From NCBI GenBank assembly GCA_001936135.1, contig CP012813.1, forward strand, positions 186,001 through 250,000: 64,000 nt of DNA, in the 5' to 3' direction. This DNA is from Saccharomycopsis fibuligera x Saccharomycopsis cf. fibuligera. Taxonomy: Eukaryota > Ascomycota > Saccharomycetes > Ascoideales > Saccharomycopsidaceae. Both the position numbers and the translations under genes were made by a program. Below are positions 42,206 to 52,927 of this stretch, piece after piece. Position 1 is the stretch's first letter. Every line of letters begins with the position of its first letter. The notes under the pieces are model-generated. The model was not told the DNA's origin. It searched no databases and worked only from the letters and a program-made list of their open reading frames with translations.

Positions 42206-43900
42206 TTATGACCACCAACTTTTCTTCTTTTTTCCCCTAGAACTATCTTCTCCAACCCCACTAGATGCATTCTTGGTCAATTTGCCCAACCCGTAATATT
42301 TCAACACTTGGTCAATATCACCAAACGAATCTCTATCACCTTGAATCACTACTGTTGGTTTCCCACTGCCATTTTTACTAGCATTCCCTGTCAAGACTCT
42401 TTCAGCCACTCTTTTGATATCACTTAGCGTCACTTGTTCAATTTTATCAATCATTTCAAATAATGGGATCTTATAACCATGAACTTGAATCTGTCTTCCA
42501 AGATCTTCCAATTCCACCATCTTAGATTCTAAATTCATTAATAATGACGACTTGAGTTGGTTTTTGGATCGGTTTAGTTCAGTCTGAGTAATTCCTCCGC
42601 TATTACCCAATCTTCCATTGCTTCCATTATTTTTCTTTCTTCCACCACTGCTGTCTCCTTGAAATGTAAGAGCAAGTTGTTGACAAATGATTTCTACCAA
42701 ATATGGAGCAGCATTAGGAATACATGCGGCACTTATACCAAACAATCCACTATCAGCATATGAATGATTGAAGGCGGTACAATTCTCAATAAAGCCATAC
42801 TTGTTCAACACCTGGGTATACAACTTGGCATACATCCCTTTACCGGGCCCACCGGCGCTAAATGATCCACCACCACCAAGCAATGTTTGCAAAATTGCCA
42901 AAGCGTAAATGTCAGGATCAGTCACTGCGAGACCTTCAAAGCCAATATGAATATATGAAAATTCTGGCATACCTCCAGCTACCGGCGATGGTGCCGGAGG
43001 TAAGGAAAATTCGCCGCCAGTATAAACTGCAGGGGCATATTTTGATTTAACTGCTTCTTCAGGCGATGACTTTACTGATTTCCACGACCCAAAGAGTTCT
43101 TCACTAAGTTCGCGAGCTTCAGATTCTTCCACCCCAATGAATGAAACAGTAACGTTTTCAGGATTGTAAAATTGGGTTCTGTATTTATCAATTAGTTGCT
43201 TATTAATTAATGGCAATTTTTCTGGTGGACATAATAATGGAGAGCCAAGAGTTTGCCCACTATATGCGACCATATGAAATAGTTCAGGTAAAATTAATTC
43301 TGGTTTTTTCCAAATTTCTTCAATTTCATAAGCGGCAAAATTTTTTTGTTCTTCTACTTCTTCAACAGTAATTAATGGATTTATCACTGTTTCACTCATC
43401 AATTTTAACATTTTGGAAACATCATTATTGAAAACTGATGCTTGATACATTATGGTTTCTCTTGACGATGAACACATGTAATTCCCACCTAATGACTCCA
43501 AATTTTTAACCATTTCTACCCCATTGATGTTCTTTGTGGAATTGAAAGCAAGCTTATCCACAATGTGACTTACCCCCTGAAGACTTTCATCTTCAAATCT
43601 CGAACCAGCATTGACGTACACTCCGAGAGCGGAAAAATGACCAGGGAGTGGATTAGTAGCGACTTTCACTTTATTTGGCAATTCAAAAAATTTATATGGC
43701 TGTTTCAATGAGTGGTATTGTTAGTAACGTCAATCGTATCGCGAGACATGAAAAACAAACTCAAGTGATGTTCTCAGCTTAAGATATGGTGAGATCCAAT
43801 TATTTTAACATACTTCTTCTTTAGCACTAGTGGCAAAGGCTCTGTTTTTGAGTAGACTCAACCCACGACCACTGCTTGATTTGATACTGTTTCTGAGCAT
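42206..43900 (-). CDS. MAS2: Mitochondrial processing peptidase alpha subunit (intron)
   Basis: Two exons: 43900-43814 (29 codons) and 43699-42206. The 114-bp intron has donor GTATGT, branch TACTAAC (43720-43726) and CAG acceptor; the product is 526 aa. Exon 1 encodes the matrix presequence ([20 protein letters not shown] then A-F-A-T-S), and the junction gives A-K-E-E-P-Y-K-F-F-E-L. MPP cleaves presequences of imported precursors in the matrix. The zinc motif is degenerate (H74-I-V-D-K instead of HxxEH), and the Gly-rich substrate loop is intact ([17 protein letters not shown], about 303-319). Both mark it as alpha, not beta. Ser/Gly/Asn-rich insertions lie near 380-395 and at the C-terminus. 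Confidence 0.95.
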
Positions 43901-44341
43901 CGTTATATATACTATTCACGGGTTCTTGCTTGAATATACTCCAAAACGGTTCTGTCTAATCTTCAAAAGGCAAGCAGTTATGCATTTATAAGTTATGTCA
44001 TACAAAAGCACACTTTGAAAGTCTGGGCCAGCCATCGCCCACTTAATAATAATCTCTATACTAAATCCAACGAATGCTAACAATATTTTTTCTCTCGACG
44101 ATTCAACCATGCGCAGACATGCAGTATATTCATGTGATTGTTACATGCGGAGATTCAGAGTTTCCGGAGAAGCAGAAATTCATCCATTACTGAGCAATAC
44201 CGAACCAGAACATCCTTCTTCATTAATCATCATTATCTTTTGTCTCAATTCACCATTTATCAGCATCATCAGCATCATCTTTATCCTCATCATTTTTGCT
44301 TTCTTGAATAGCTTCATTCGCTAGGACTTTGACTGCCAAAC
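43901..44341. other. Divergent promoter, MAS2 / JAC1
   Basis: 441 bp shared by two outward-facing mitochondrial-biogenesis genes. It includes CATCATCAGCATC-type repeats near 44262-44296. Co-regulation is possible but no known site is obvious. Confidence 0.6.
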
Positions 44342-45181
44342 ATGCCGTTTGCACTATGGACAAACCCAGTACTCCATAGTTCATCAAAGGCCGGTGCTGT
44401 TGTTGCCGCTCGCAAATTAATGATGGGCCCCAAGATTTCAATACTCAGTGGCATCAGCAGCAGAATATACTCGACCCAAGAAAGCAAGAACAACAGAAGC
44501 GATAAGAAGAATAATATCATAAGCTACTTTAAGCTTTTCCCAACCGTGTTTCCCAATAATGGACCACCAAAGGATGCGTTTAAAGTGAATCAACGCAAGC
44601 TTCGGAAAGAGTATTTGAAACTTCAAGCAGATAGTCATCCTGACATTTTGATTGGTTCAAACCAGCTCAACAATGAACAGAAAGAGCAGCTACAACAAGA
44701 AGCCCATGCAAAACAAGAAGCTGAGCCGTCAAACTTGACAGCTGATGAAGTAATTGCTGAGAATTCCAAAGTGTTAAATCGCGCTTACGCTACTTTAAAG
44801 TCACCACTAACAAGATCCCAACATTACTTAGCTTTACAAGGCATTGATGTCACTAACGATGATTCTGCGGGAAACGAAGCTGAAACATCCAATGCTAATA
44901 ATTTGTTCAAAAAAATTGCCAGCTCCGATCAAGAGCTATTGCTCATGATTTTAGATATTCATGAGCAATTGGAAAGCTGTGGAGATTATGAAGAATTGAA
45001 ACAATTGAAAAAGGAAAATGATGAAAGAATTGAACAATCGGAAAATTTATTGGATGAGTTGTATAAGAGTAATAACTTGGAAAGGGCAACAGTGGAGACT
45101 ATTAAATTGAATTATTGGTTCAATATAAAAAATGCTATAAAAGAATGGGAGCCTGGTAAGAGGGTTAATTTGACTCACTGA
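44342..45181 (+). CDS. JAC1: Mitochondrial J-protein of Fe-S cluster transfer (HscB type)
   Basis: Intronless, 279 aa. Jac1 delivers the scaffold Isu, carrying a nascent Fe-S cluster, to the Hsp70 Ssq1 in the matrix. The N-terminal 45 residues form a basic presequence (ending S-R-I-Y-S-T). The J-domain spans about 60-165 with the essential H99-P-D101 after K-L-R-K-E-Y-L-K-L-Q. It is enlarged by a Gln/Glu/Lys-rich insertion (about 108-135) between helices II and III. The C-terminal three-helix HscB domain follows (about 185-275), with L-M-I-L-D-I-H-E-Q-L and a Glu/Lys-rich helix. S. cerevisiae Jac1 is 184 aa, so this form is long mainly through the presequence and loop insertions. Confidence 0.93.
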   Translation: MPFALWTNPVLHSSSKAGAVVAARKLMMGPKISILSGISSRIYSTQESKNNRSDKKNNIISYFKLFPTVFPNNGPPKDAFKVNQRKLRKEYLKLQADSHPDILIGSNQLNNEQKEQLQQEAHAKQEAEPSNLTADEVIAENSKVLNRAYATLKSPLTRSQHYLALQGIDVTNDDSAGNEAETSNANNLFKKIASSDQELLLMILDIHEQLESCGDYEELKQLKKENDERIEQSENLLDELYKSNNLERATVETIKLNYWFNIKNAIKEWEPGKRVNLTH

Positions 45182-45981
45182 ATGATTTGAGTCATTAGAA
45201 AATGCAGAACTGAGGTGCTGTTGTGGCTCTTGAAATTATTAATTATTAATTAGACTTACACATATTCAATAATTGGGAATGGATATTTTTTTCTCTTGTA
45301 AAAACTGCAATGAATAAGTAAATAGATTCATATTAATGGATTGATTAGATTTCTTGTTGTCATTATTGAGCTATAGAAGTAAGCCTTTCTTTTTTCTTTT
45401 TTTTCGTTTCACAATGGTGGAAGCTACGATAGAAGTTTAGGGTTTTCGAACGAATTTAGGAGTAGCAAGAACAATGAAGGATGAGTCAAAACAAAGTTTC
45501 AGCAGAAATTAAAACAAATATATATATATATATATATATAAACAAACAAGCGAACAAGCATACCAACGTCAAACGCCAATGCAACGTCAAAGGTAAAATC
45601 ATAAATCAGGTAAAACGAAGCGAAACTGGAAGATAGGAATAAATTAAAAGGAAAATCAAATCAACACTAAAATCGAGAAAAAAAAACAACAGATGAGAGA
45701 GATTAAGCAAATGTACATAAGTAAATTTAATTAGATATATAATCAATCTTACCAGCGAGATTTAAACATCTAAATTATAGTTTCTCTGATAAATCAAAGT
45801 TTACCAAACACTTTGTCTCTTTCTAAAAAGACAACCAAACTTCTTTGATTAATTAATTTATCTTCTCGGATCATGGTTTCATCAAAAACCGCAATATCGC
45901 TAATATCTACAATGCCTTTTACTAGAGTTAGGTGTCAAAAAAGCATATAAAAAAATAAAACCATAAAAAGAAAATTTTCAT
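45182..45981. other. Convergent 3' spacer, JAC1 / PIK1
   Basis: 800 bp, AT-rich, with a TA dinucleotide run (45518-45540). No gene seen. Confidence 0.6.
45518..45540. repeat. TA dinucleotide repeat
   Basis: About 11 TA units in the JAC1/PIK1 spacer. Confidence 0.9.
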
Positions 45982-48900
45982 TCAGCTATAAATACCTTGA
46001 GTTAATAACTGAAACTGGTCATACAATCTGGTATATAAACTGCCAATACTTTTTTGAATCAACACATTTTCTACAAACTCCACACATTCAGCGTCCGATA
46101 AATGCAATTGAAATCTCTGTCTTAATTGATTAGCAGTTTGATCTCCAGCTTTAAAGCACGGAAGCATAGAATCCCGTTGCATAAGTTCCACCATTTGAAT
46201 AATATGTTCAGCGTGTCTTCTTACTGATAAAAATGCCTTCTTCATCAATTTTTTAAATTGCATAAAGCCTTCACTTTCCAAGCCACCGAGAATCTCAATG
46301 TATTCTAATGTTAGCTTGAATGGCGCTGCTTCAAAACCCACTGAACCTGGCGAATTCGAAAGTAAAAAGCCAAAATCAATATGAATAATGTGGCCTTCGT
46401 TATCAAGCATAATGTTACCATTATGACGATCTTTAACTTGTAGCAAGTAACAGATTAATGAATATGAAGCAAGTGATGCAGCGAAATTCAGTTGAGCATT
46501 TTTATATTTGATTGAATTCTCATCACCAAACACTTTTTTGAAATGTACCGATAATGAAGCAATGGCTCCCTTAGGGTTAGATCCTTCTTCAATTGTTATT
46601 TTTGTCAATGCTTTCTTAATAGAATGTACAGATAATGCATTAGTTATGGTTTCCACTAATCCGGTATTTGCACTAGTAATCAAAATTCTCATTTTTTTCA
46701 CCCATACTTCAACTTTATCCTGCATCCAAATTTGTGACATTGCTTGAATAAGTTGACATGCAAATGCTTCTTGTCTTAAATCATCACCAGTCTTAGAAAT
46801 TACTGAACAAAGTTCCCAATTTTCATAATGCCCAAATGGAGATTCTTTTCTAATTCTCGCTTTTTTTGATTCCCAATCTTCTCCCAAATACGTGGTCTCA
46901 TTATTATTATGCAACCCTCCAAGCTTCAAATCATTTTCCAATTTACGATCCCCCGCTTGTCCACGTACCATTTGAATATCATCATATCCAAAATCATCTT
47001 GAAGTGACTGCATAGATTCAATGATACGTGCTTTGATGGCACCCGATTGATCCTGTGGTAAAATGTTGGTTGGCTTATCCAATTGAGTCAACATCACAGC
47101 AGCAATTCTCATATGAGTGGCTAAGTCTTGTGGCTCAACTCTATCTCCGCTACCATTTATAGAGTTTTGTCTGCTTGCCTTGCCCCCTTGTTGCGCATAT
47201 TCATTTTCAGCATACTTGGAACTGAAATTTAAGCCAAAGCCTCTAATATTATTACTATTGTTGTTATTAATATCAGTGGCAGTTGTAGCGCCGTCAGTGT
47301 CAGTAGTAACGGTATCACTATTATCTTCTGTTGGGCCAACACTATTTTGATCAAGACCAGCAGTATTAGCAGACCGACTAGTGTCATTCAAATCAGGTAT
47401 CACACTAGCATTATTTATGTATAATTCTTTTTTCAAATTCTCTGTTTCTGAGCGGTTGGATAATTTTACCACTGACAAGTCGCCTAAATCTTCTTCATCA
47501 ACTTGTTGCTCGTCATAAAATGTTTGTGGAGTAGTTGGGGTTCTTGGGCCAAAATTATCAAAACTGTCTCTATCAAAATTAGTCCGGTTGTTAGTGTCTA
47601 TGTTATCGTCTTTGTTTTTGTTCGCCGGTGATGATGAATATAATCTAGTCGCGGTTTGTGTGCCAATATCAAAAATGTATTTTTTGTCTGCTCTTCCTCT
47701 CAATAATTTCAAATTTTCTTCACTACTTGGGTCAAAATCAACTTCGTTACTAAAATATTCAATAAGTAACAAGAATGGCACTTTTTCAGCAGAATTTAAA
47801 ACCGCCGCTTCGTTAGGAGTAATTCTCACAATTTTATGAAGTTTCAATTTTTTCGCAGGTGGGAGCAATGTTGGAATATCAACTTCTGCTGGCAAATCTC
47901 TATTAAGCAATGATAATTCTGCTCTTAATGTAGTAAGTCTAGCTTCTTTTGGCACTTGACTCAATCTCATTGAAATTTGTTGCAAAGCAATAGCAAATTG
48001 GGTTTCACATTTGAAATAATTTGATTTAAGTAGTTTGATTTTCGTTGTGGTAGTCATCAAGGATGGCGATATGGTTCTACGAGAATAATGATGATGATGA
48101 TGAGAACTATGGCTATGGCCATTATACAGACGGCTACGGCCGCCATTCCCTAAACTGCTAGCTCTACCTAAACCAGTTGAGCTTGTTGGTGAAGATGGGA
48201 TGCTGTTTCCTTCAGACCTGAGGTCTGGTAACGAGTCAGTGTAACCGTCTCTGAAATCTGGCATTGAAATAGAATTCAAATTTTTGTCAAAATTTAGCTT
48301 GCTAGCTGATAAATCAAAATCTTCCGCAGTACTGCCGACCAGAGACCCAGCAGCAGCAGTAGAAGCGTTAGAGACTTGGCTTGGATAAATGTTTAGTGCT
48401 TCTGCTGTCAATCTAGAACTTCTTTTCAGAGTTTTCTTTTTGCCAAAGACGTTTGTATTGTTCATGATTTTTTCCAAAGAATGGAAATTGGCAGCTGATG
48501 ACTCTTCAAAATCTTCTTTGGGATGTTCCTTTTTGAACAGTTTATCTTCTTGACCAGGGGAATCAATTGTATCGTATTTGCTTGCCACAGGAGTCGAATG
48601 CGAAGATGACGAGACGTCTCTTAAAGCATTTAGTTTTGTGTTTTTGGCTGTCAAGTTTTTAGCTAATTGTGTAGTATAATTTTTTGCCAATTGAAAGACA
48701 AATGATCTTTGCTTTTTACCTTGCGATATCGCTAATGGCTGGATATATGGTCCTAGCAACGGCATTCCAATAGTACCAGCAATTGCTGAGGATAGAATTA
48801 TTGCCGGGTGTGTGTTTTCTCTGAATTTTGTAGATGGAGGCGAACCGGCGTTAAAAAGAAAATATTGTAGCGCATTGAGCACTCTTCTAGCCACTTGGAA

Positions 48901-49233
48901 CCCATAACATTCTGGATCATCACTCAAATCAGACAAGTGAGCTTGAAGTTGCCAAAAGGCCAAGAGAGTAAAATGGGGATATTGAGAAGAGAGCTCAATA
49001 AGCAAATCTTCCAAAGCCATGGATTCTGTCTCCACGGTAATTAAAATCTGGCATAACTGGGGTACGTAAAATTCAATTTCTTCATATTTGAATGTTTTTA
49101 TTTTGTTGCACAAGTATGAAAAAATACCAATGTTACTGGCATGCTTTATAAGGTTTGCTATGCACAAGTATAAGGAAAATTGTTGTGATTCAATTAGCTT
49201 AAGAAGCACTATATTTGCATCTTTGTCTTCCAT
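45982..49233 (-). CDS. PIK1: Phosphatidylinositol 4-kinase Pik1 (type III beta)
   Basis: Intronless, 1083 aa (S. cerevisiae 1066). Pik1 makes PI4P at the Golgi and in the nucleus, needed for secretion. An N-terminal lipid-kinase-unique/helical domain (about 1-150) is followed by low-complexity Ser/Asn/Asp linkers including a His-rich stretch. The catalytic domain (about 795-1083) contains W-E-S-K-K-A-R-I-R-K, D-D-L-R-Q-E-A-F, catalytic D935-R-H-N-G-N, H-I-I-H-I-D953-F-G and the C-terminal Q-G-I-Y-S. CTG codons are rare (at least five by my scan). One, codon 915 (46489-46491), lies in the conserved A-Q-x-N-F segment, where animal PI4K-beta has Arg, so Ser decoding fits better than Leu. Confidence 0.96.
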   Translation of the reverse strand: MEDKDANIVLLKLIESQQFSLYLCIANLIKHASNIGIFSYLCNKIKTFKYEEIEFYVPQLCQILITVETESMALEDLLIELSSQYPHFTLLAFWQLQAHLSDLSDDPECYGFQVARRVLNALQYFLFNAGSPPSTKFRENTHPAIILSSAIAGTIGMPLLGPYIQPLAISQGKKQRSFVFQLAKNYTTQLAKNLTAKNTKLNALRDVSSSSHSTPVASKYDTIDSPGQEDKLFKKEHPKEDFEESSAANFHSLEKIMNNTNVFGKKKTLKRSSRLTAEALNIYPSQVSNASTAAAGSLVGSTAEDFDLSASKLNFDKNLNSISMPDFRDGYTDSLPDLRSEGNSIPSSPTSSTGLGRASSLGNGGRSRLYNGHSHSSHHHHHYSRRTISPSLMTTTTKIKLLKSNYFKCETQFAIALQQISMRLSQVPKEARLTTLRAELSLLNRDLPAEVDIPTLLPPAKKLKLHKIVRITPNEAAVLNSAEKVPFLLLIEYFSNEVDFDPSSEENLKLLRGRADKKYIFDIGTQTATRLYSSSPANKNKDDNIDTNNRTNFDRDSFDNFGPRTPTTPQTFYDEQQVDEEDLGDLSVVKLSNRSETENLKKELYINNASVIPDLNDTSRSANTAGLDQNSVGPTEDNSDTVTTDTDGATTATDINNNNSNNIRGFGLNFSSKYAENEYAQQGGKASRQNSINGSGDRVEPQDLATHMRIAAVMLTQLDKPTNILPQDQSGAIKARIIESMQSLQDDFGYDDIQMVRGQAGDRKLENDLKLGGLHNNNETTYLGEDWESKKARIRKESPFGHYENWELCSVISKTGDDLRQEAFACQLIQAMSQIWMQDKVEVWVKKMRILITSANTGLVETITNALSVHSIKKALTKITIEEGSNPKGAIASLSVHFKKVFGDENSIKYKNAQLNFAASLASYSLICYLLQVKDRHNGNIMLDNEGHIIHIDFGFLLSNSPGSVGFEAAPFKLTLEYIEILGGLESEGFMQFKKLMKKAFLSVRRHAEHIIQMVELMQRDSMLPCFKAGDQTANQLRQRFQLHLSDAECVEFVENVLIQKSIGSLYTRLYDQFQLLTQGIYS

Positions 49234-51289
49234 GATGAATTATAGACAATGATGTTGTTCTTCTTTTATGGGATAAACTCCTTCAAGATAAATGGAAATC
49301 GTATTATCATGAAAAATGCTAAAAAAAATTGGGATGCAAGCTGGATGAGCTGTTGAAAATGACGGAACGGAATGCAAAAATGAGTGATAATGGTGTGAGG
49401 CTTTTTTATTATTGTTATGTCCGGCCGACTGTTAATGATACAATGCAAACGATGTTTTGAGAATTATAGCAATACCCAAACGGTAGAGTAACTTTAGGTG
49501 AACTGAAGGACAAAAAGTGGATTCCACAGCAGTAAATCAAAACGTGAAAAAAAAAAAAAAATTCAAATTCAAAATCAAAGCCGAAATCAAGTAAACACAG
49601 GACAGAGCACGCAGATATTCTTGGAGTAACGAACACCTTAATATTAAGTAAAATCAGGATAAGACTCCTGCCCTGGATGATACGTTGAGTGTGCTCTTGT
49701 GTAATCGAGCTGAGGTTACTGATGCCAAAAGCGCGGTATTGTATACTGGGTTTAAAAAGCCTCGTTTGTCAAGCGCTTAACCAAAATCAAGAATCAAGAA
49801 TTAAAGAATCAGAGAATCAAATCAAGAGTTGTGGACAGTCTGTTGCATCGGCAGCACTTTGATCACGTGTGAATATATTATATGCTTGGTTTGCGCATGT
49901 TGTTACATTAATATGCATAAAACATAACTAAGTGCTATCAAGTTCTAGGGATACATGCCATTGAAGCCAACGCCAGACATGCTGGATTGACCTAACGGCT
50001 AAAGACTCAAAGGGCAAAGAAAACATTTGTATCTAATTCATTTGCATTGTAGGTTGAAACTTTTGGGCTTGCTGTCTCATATTCATCCATCTATTACAAT
50101 ATTTATTTGTCCGTTACGCACCATGCATTTTGGTTCATGTCTAATGTAATCATTTATGAGCTTTCTTTCGCCACACTTTTGAGTAAATAAATTATGAGGC
50201 GTATGTGCTCTAAAATAACTATAAACTTCCGGAATAACTTTCTGAAAGTATTCTGCTGCTTCAAAAAGACATTATTTAGTGACAGATATAATATGTATGC
50301 GTTTAGGCTTATACCAAAGTAGCTAAGAAAATTCAAGAAACAAAATTAACAAAACACAAAAATTAAAATAAAATCAAATTCAATGTCAGCTTAACATAAC
50401 TCTACGAATAGCACACCTACACTCTTTCTGCTACTACATTATCGCTTGAGATACTAATCAGCCCCACTACAGTTAAAATCATAATAATTTTGAGTAGAGT
50501 ATAAAAAAAGAATTTGAAAAAGAAATGACAAAACCAGTGTAAGCTAATATTAATAACTACTAACTATCAGGAGCCTGCCTACTAATATGTCATTCCGAAT
50601 CAAATTTTGATTATGGTCCTTGCTTTGAATGTTCCTGTTACACTCTGCATGGTAGTTTGCGTGGTATCCTATACCCGCAAAGAATGGTGTAGTTAAAACA
50701 TAATTTTAGTAGGGACGTGTATTTGGTTTAACATTTTCTTTTCCTAATTCCATTATCTTTGTTAAACCAACGCTAAAAATAATCAATAAATGCTCCGACT
50801 TACTTACGGCAAGTCTGAATGAGAAAACTCATTTAAGGCAAACTAATTATAAAAATATGCACTCAGCAATTCTAAGTTCATGGAAAGCTAAAGCCTTAAG
50901 GGTGCTAAAATATTCATGATGGCTGCTGAATTGCTTTGAAACGATTTACATTGTCGTCTTTAGAATATGATTTAATTAATTATAGATGTGACTTTTCACT
51001 GTCAATCAGGGATTTAGTTTTTATTAAACATACGAACTAAAGGTGCTGCGGAAAACACGTAAACAACTCTGGTTCGCTAAACAGAACGTGTATGAGAATG
51101 CGAGTTATAATAGCAAGGTTATGAACCAATTCCAATAAGTATAAAAAGTGCACTTAAACCAAGCTAACTTTAACCACAGCCATTCTACCAATGTTATATG
51201 TTCATATATGTGTGCATTTTTAATTATAAGGTGATATACAAAGGCGAGGTAAATATATCTAAAAATGACCATATAAAATATATTTCAGA
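49234..51289. other. 2-kb intergenic region
   Basis: The PIK1 promoter (with CACGTG at 49864-49869) and a long AT-rich stretch before the PCP1 3' end. Short ORFs only, none recognised. Confidence 0.55.
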
Positions 51290-52402
51290 TTAAAAGAATC
51301 TGCGTGTTTGGCGCTTTAAAAATCTTGAATAGTACCAGCCAGATGCCAATCCAATGAGTGAGCCACCCAAATGGGCCGCGTAGTCGAAATTTCCCCATTT
51401 AAAGAAAAGACCAGCAGTGTTACCGACGAGTGATGCTAGAAATGCAAACCAACATCCACCAGGCACTGGAATAAAAAATAATGAGACACCAGCGGTAGGG
51501 AAGAACCAACTAAAGCATCCTAGCACGCCAAAAACAGCACCAGAAGCCCCCAAGCTAGCAAAATGAAGACCAGTTTTTAATAAAATAGGTAACCCCACAG
51601 AAAACAAAGATCCCACCGTACCTGACACTAAATACATGGTCAAAAAGTTTGCTGGCCCCAAGAAGGCGGCCAAGGTGGTTCCAAAAGAAACAAACCCCAA
51701 CATGTTCATTGCAAGATGCCAAGGTTCTTGATGACTGAAAACCGAGCCTACCATTTGGAAAACATTGAATCCGGAGCTGAGAGGAGTTTTTAACAAAAAA
51801 TACAGTTGCATTGTGCTAGATAAAGCAGGCACTCGCCATAACCCCCATATCGCAACGTTTATAGCGGCAATCAAGTAAACCAAATGATCAGGATGTCTTT
51901 TGAAATATCTCAATGGTGTTCTATTAAACAAGTATGGCGAAGCGAAATAGACAATTATACTAAAAACCGCAGCAAATGTTACTGCTGCAGTGAGGTTGTT
52001 GGATATAATCGAGCTATTGGTACTAAAACTTCTCTTTGAGCTTAGCTTGCCAGGTTGGCTTTTGTTGAGATTATTTTGTTTAACTGCTGTATTTAAAGCG
52101 ATCCGATTGCCCCACAATAAGCTAGTTGGGGACAGTGGTCTCTTGTTGTCGATAGTTGGCTGTTTATGGCTGAACAAAGAGAACGGTCTAACTGCCAGAA
52201 GAACAGGTTTCTTGATGACAAGGCTTGAAGCTGATATGCCACTATACTGGGTTCTTTGCTGGGTTGATGTTTCACTGTTGAGTAGTGAGGATTGGATGTG
52301 TAATTTTCTTGATTGTGAAAGACCAAAAGATACGCCACAGCGGCTTCTGAGGAAGGTTTTTGGGGTATTGGTCACTAACGGGTGAATTCTGAATAGGTTC
52401 AT
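51290..52402 (-). CDS. PCP1: Mitochondrial rhomboid protease (Pcp1/PARL type)
   Basis: Intronless, 370 aa. This inner-membrane serine protease cleaves Mgm1 and Ccp1 in yeast, controlling fusion and signalling. An unusually long basic, Ser-rich presequence (about 1-130) precedes the first membrane helix (about 137-157), the extra N-terminal helix of the PARL subclass. The rhomboid core has W-H229-L-A-M-N233, G-A-S287-G (nucleophile) and Y-A-A-H344-L-G-G (catalytic His), all intact. The tail is short and basic (K-R-Q-T-R-R-F-F). The assigned start is the first ATG after upstream stops. Confidence 0.94.
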   Translation of the reverse strand: MNLFRIHPLVTNTPKTFLRSRCGVSFGLSQSRKLHIQSSLLNSETSTQQRTQYSGISASSLVIKKPVLLAVRPFSLFSHKQPTIDNKRPLSPTSLLWGNRIALNTAVKQNNLNKSQPGKLSSKRSFSTNSSIISNNLTAAVTFAAVFSIIVYFASPYLFNRTPLRYFKRHPDHLVYLIAAINVAIWGLWRVPALSSTMQLYFLLKTPLSSGFNVFQMVGSVFSHQEPWHLAMNMLGFVSFGTTLAAFLGPANFLTMYLVSGTVGSLFSVGLPILLKTGLHFASLGASGAVFGVLGCFSWFFPTAGVSLFFIPVPGGCWFAFLASLVGNTAGLFFKWGNFDYAAHLGGSLIGLASGWYYSRFLKRQTRRFF

Positions 52403-52927
52403 TTTGTTATCAGTTGATCAAAAGCTTAGCTTAAACAATTGCCGGTGTGATAGAAACTAGAAAGCTCAATGAAAGACACAAACCCTTGGTGAAGTCTTAT
52501 ATCATCAATCAAAATGAAAAAAAACTACATGTAACAAAAACTCTGAATTTTGCCTTCGGAGGAAAAGCGGAAAACAGCGAGAAGCTGCAATGCGCAGACA
52601 TGCATAAGGTCAATATTGAAATTTTTCACCACCGTCAACCGCAACAATTGCTATAAGAATCTCAAATTTGAAATAAATAGCAGCGATAAAAGGCGTGGAA
52701 GAAGTGTTCAATGTCAGTTTTACGGATGATTACTTGCCCTTTGTGCACAGATCAGATTCTCGTTGTATGGAAAAGAAATTAGACTTGAATCTTCAGAGCC
52801 ATGATTTCAAAGCAAACTATATACGCTACACGCATCTTCCTTATCATATCAATATGACTCTAAAGAATTTATAATTATTCTCAGCAGGTATGTAAATATC
52901 ACAGCCAAACAACAAGTAGCCATCCAA
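52403..52927. other. Intergenic region
   Basis: 525 bp between the PCP1 start and the MRD1 stop. One ORF (52447-52656) lacks recognisable content. Presumably the PCP1 promoter. Confidence 0.6.

Noticed and set aside
51990-52385. Plus-strand 131-codon ORF opposite PCP1
   Set aside because: Antisense shadow of the conserved rhomboid gene; no independent coding signal.
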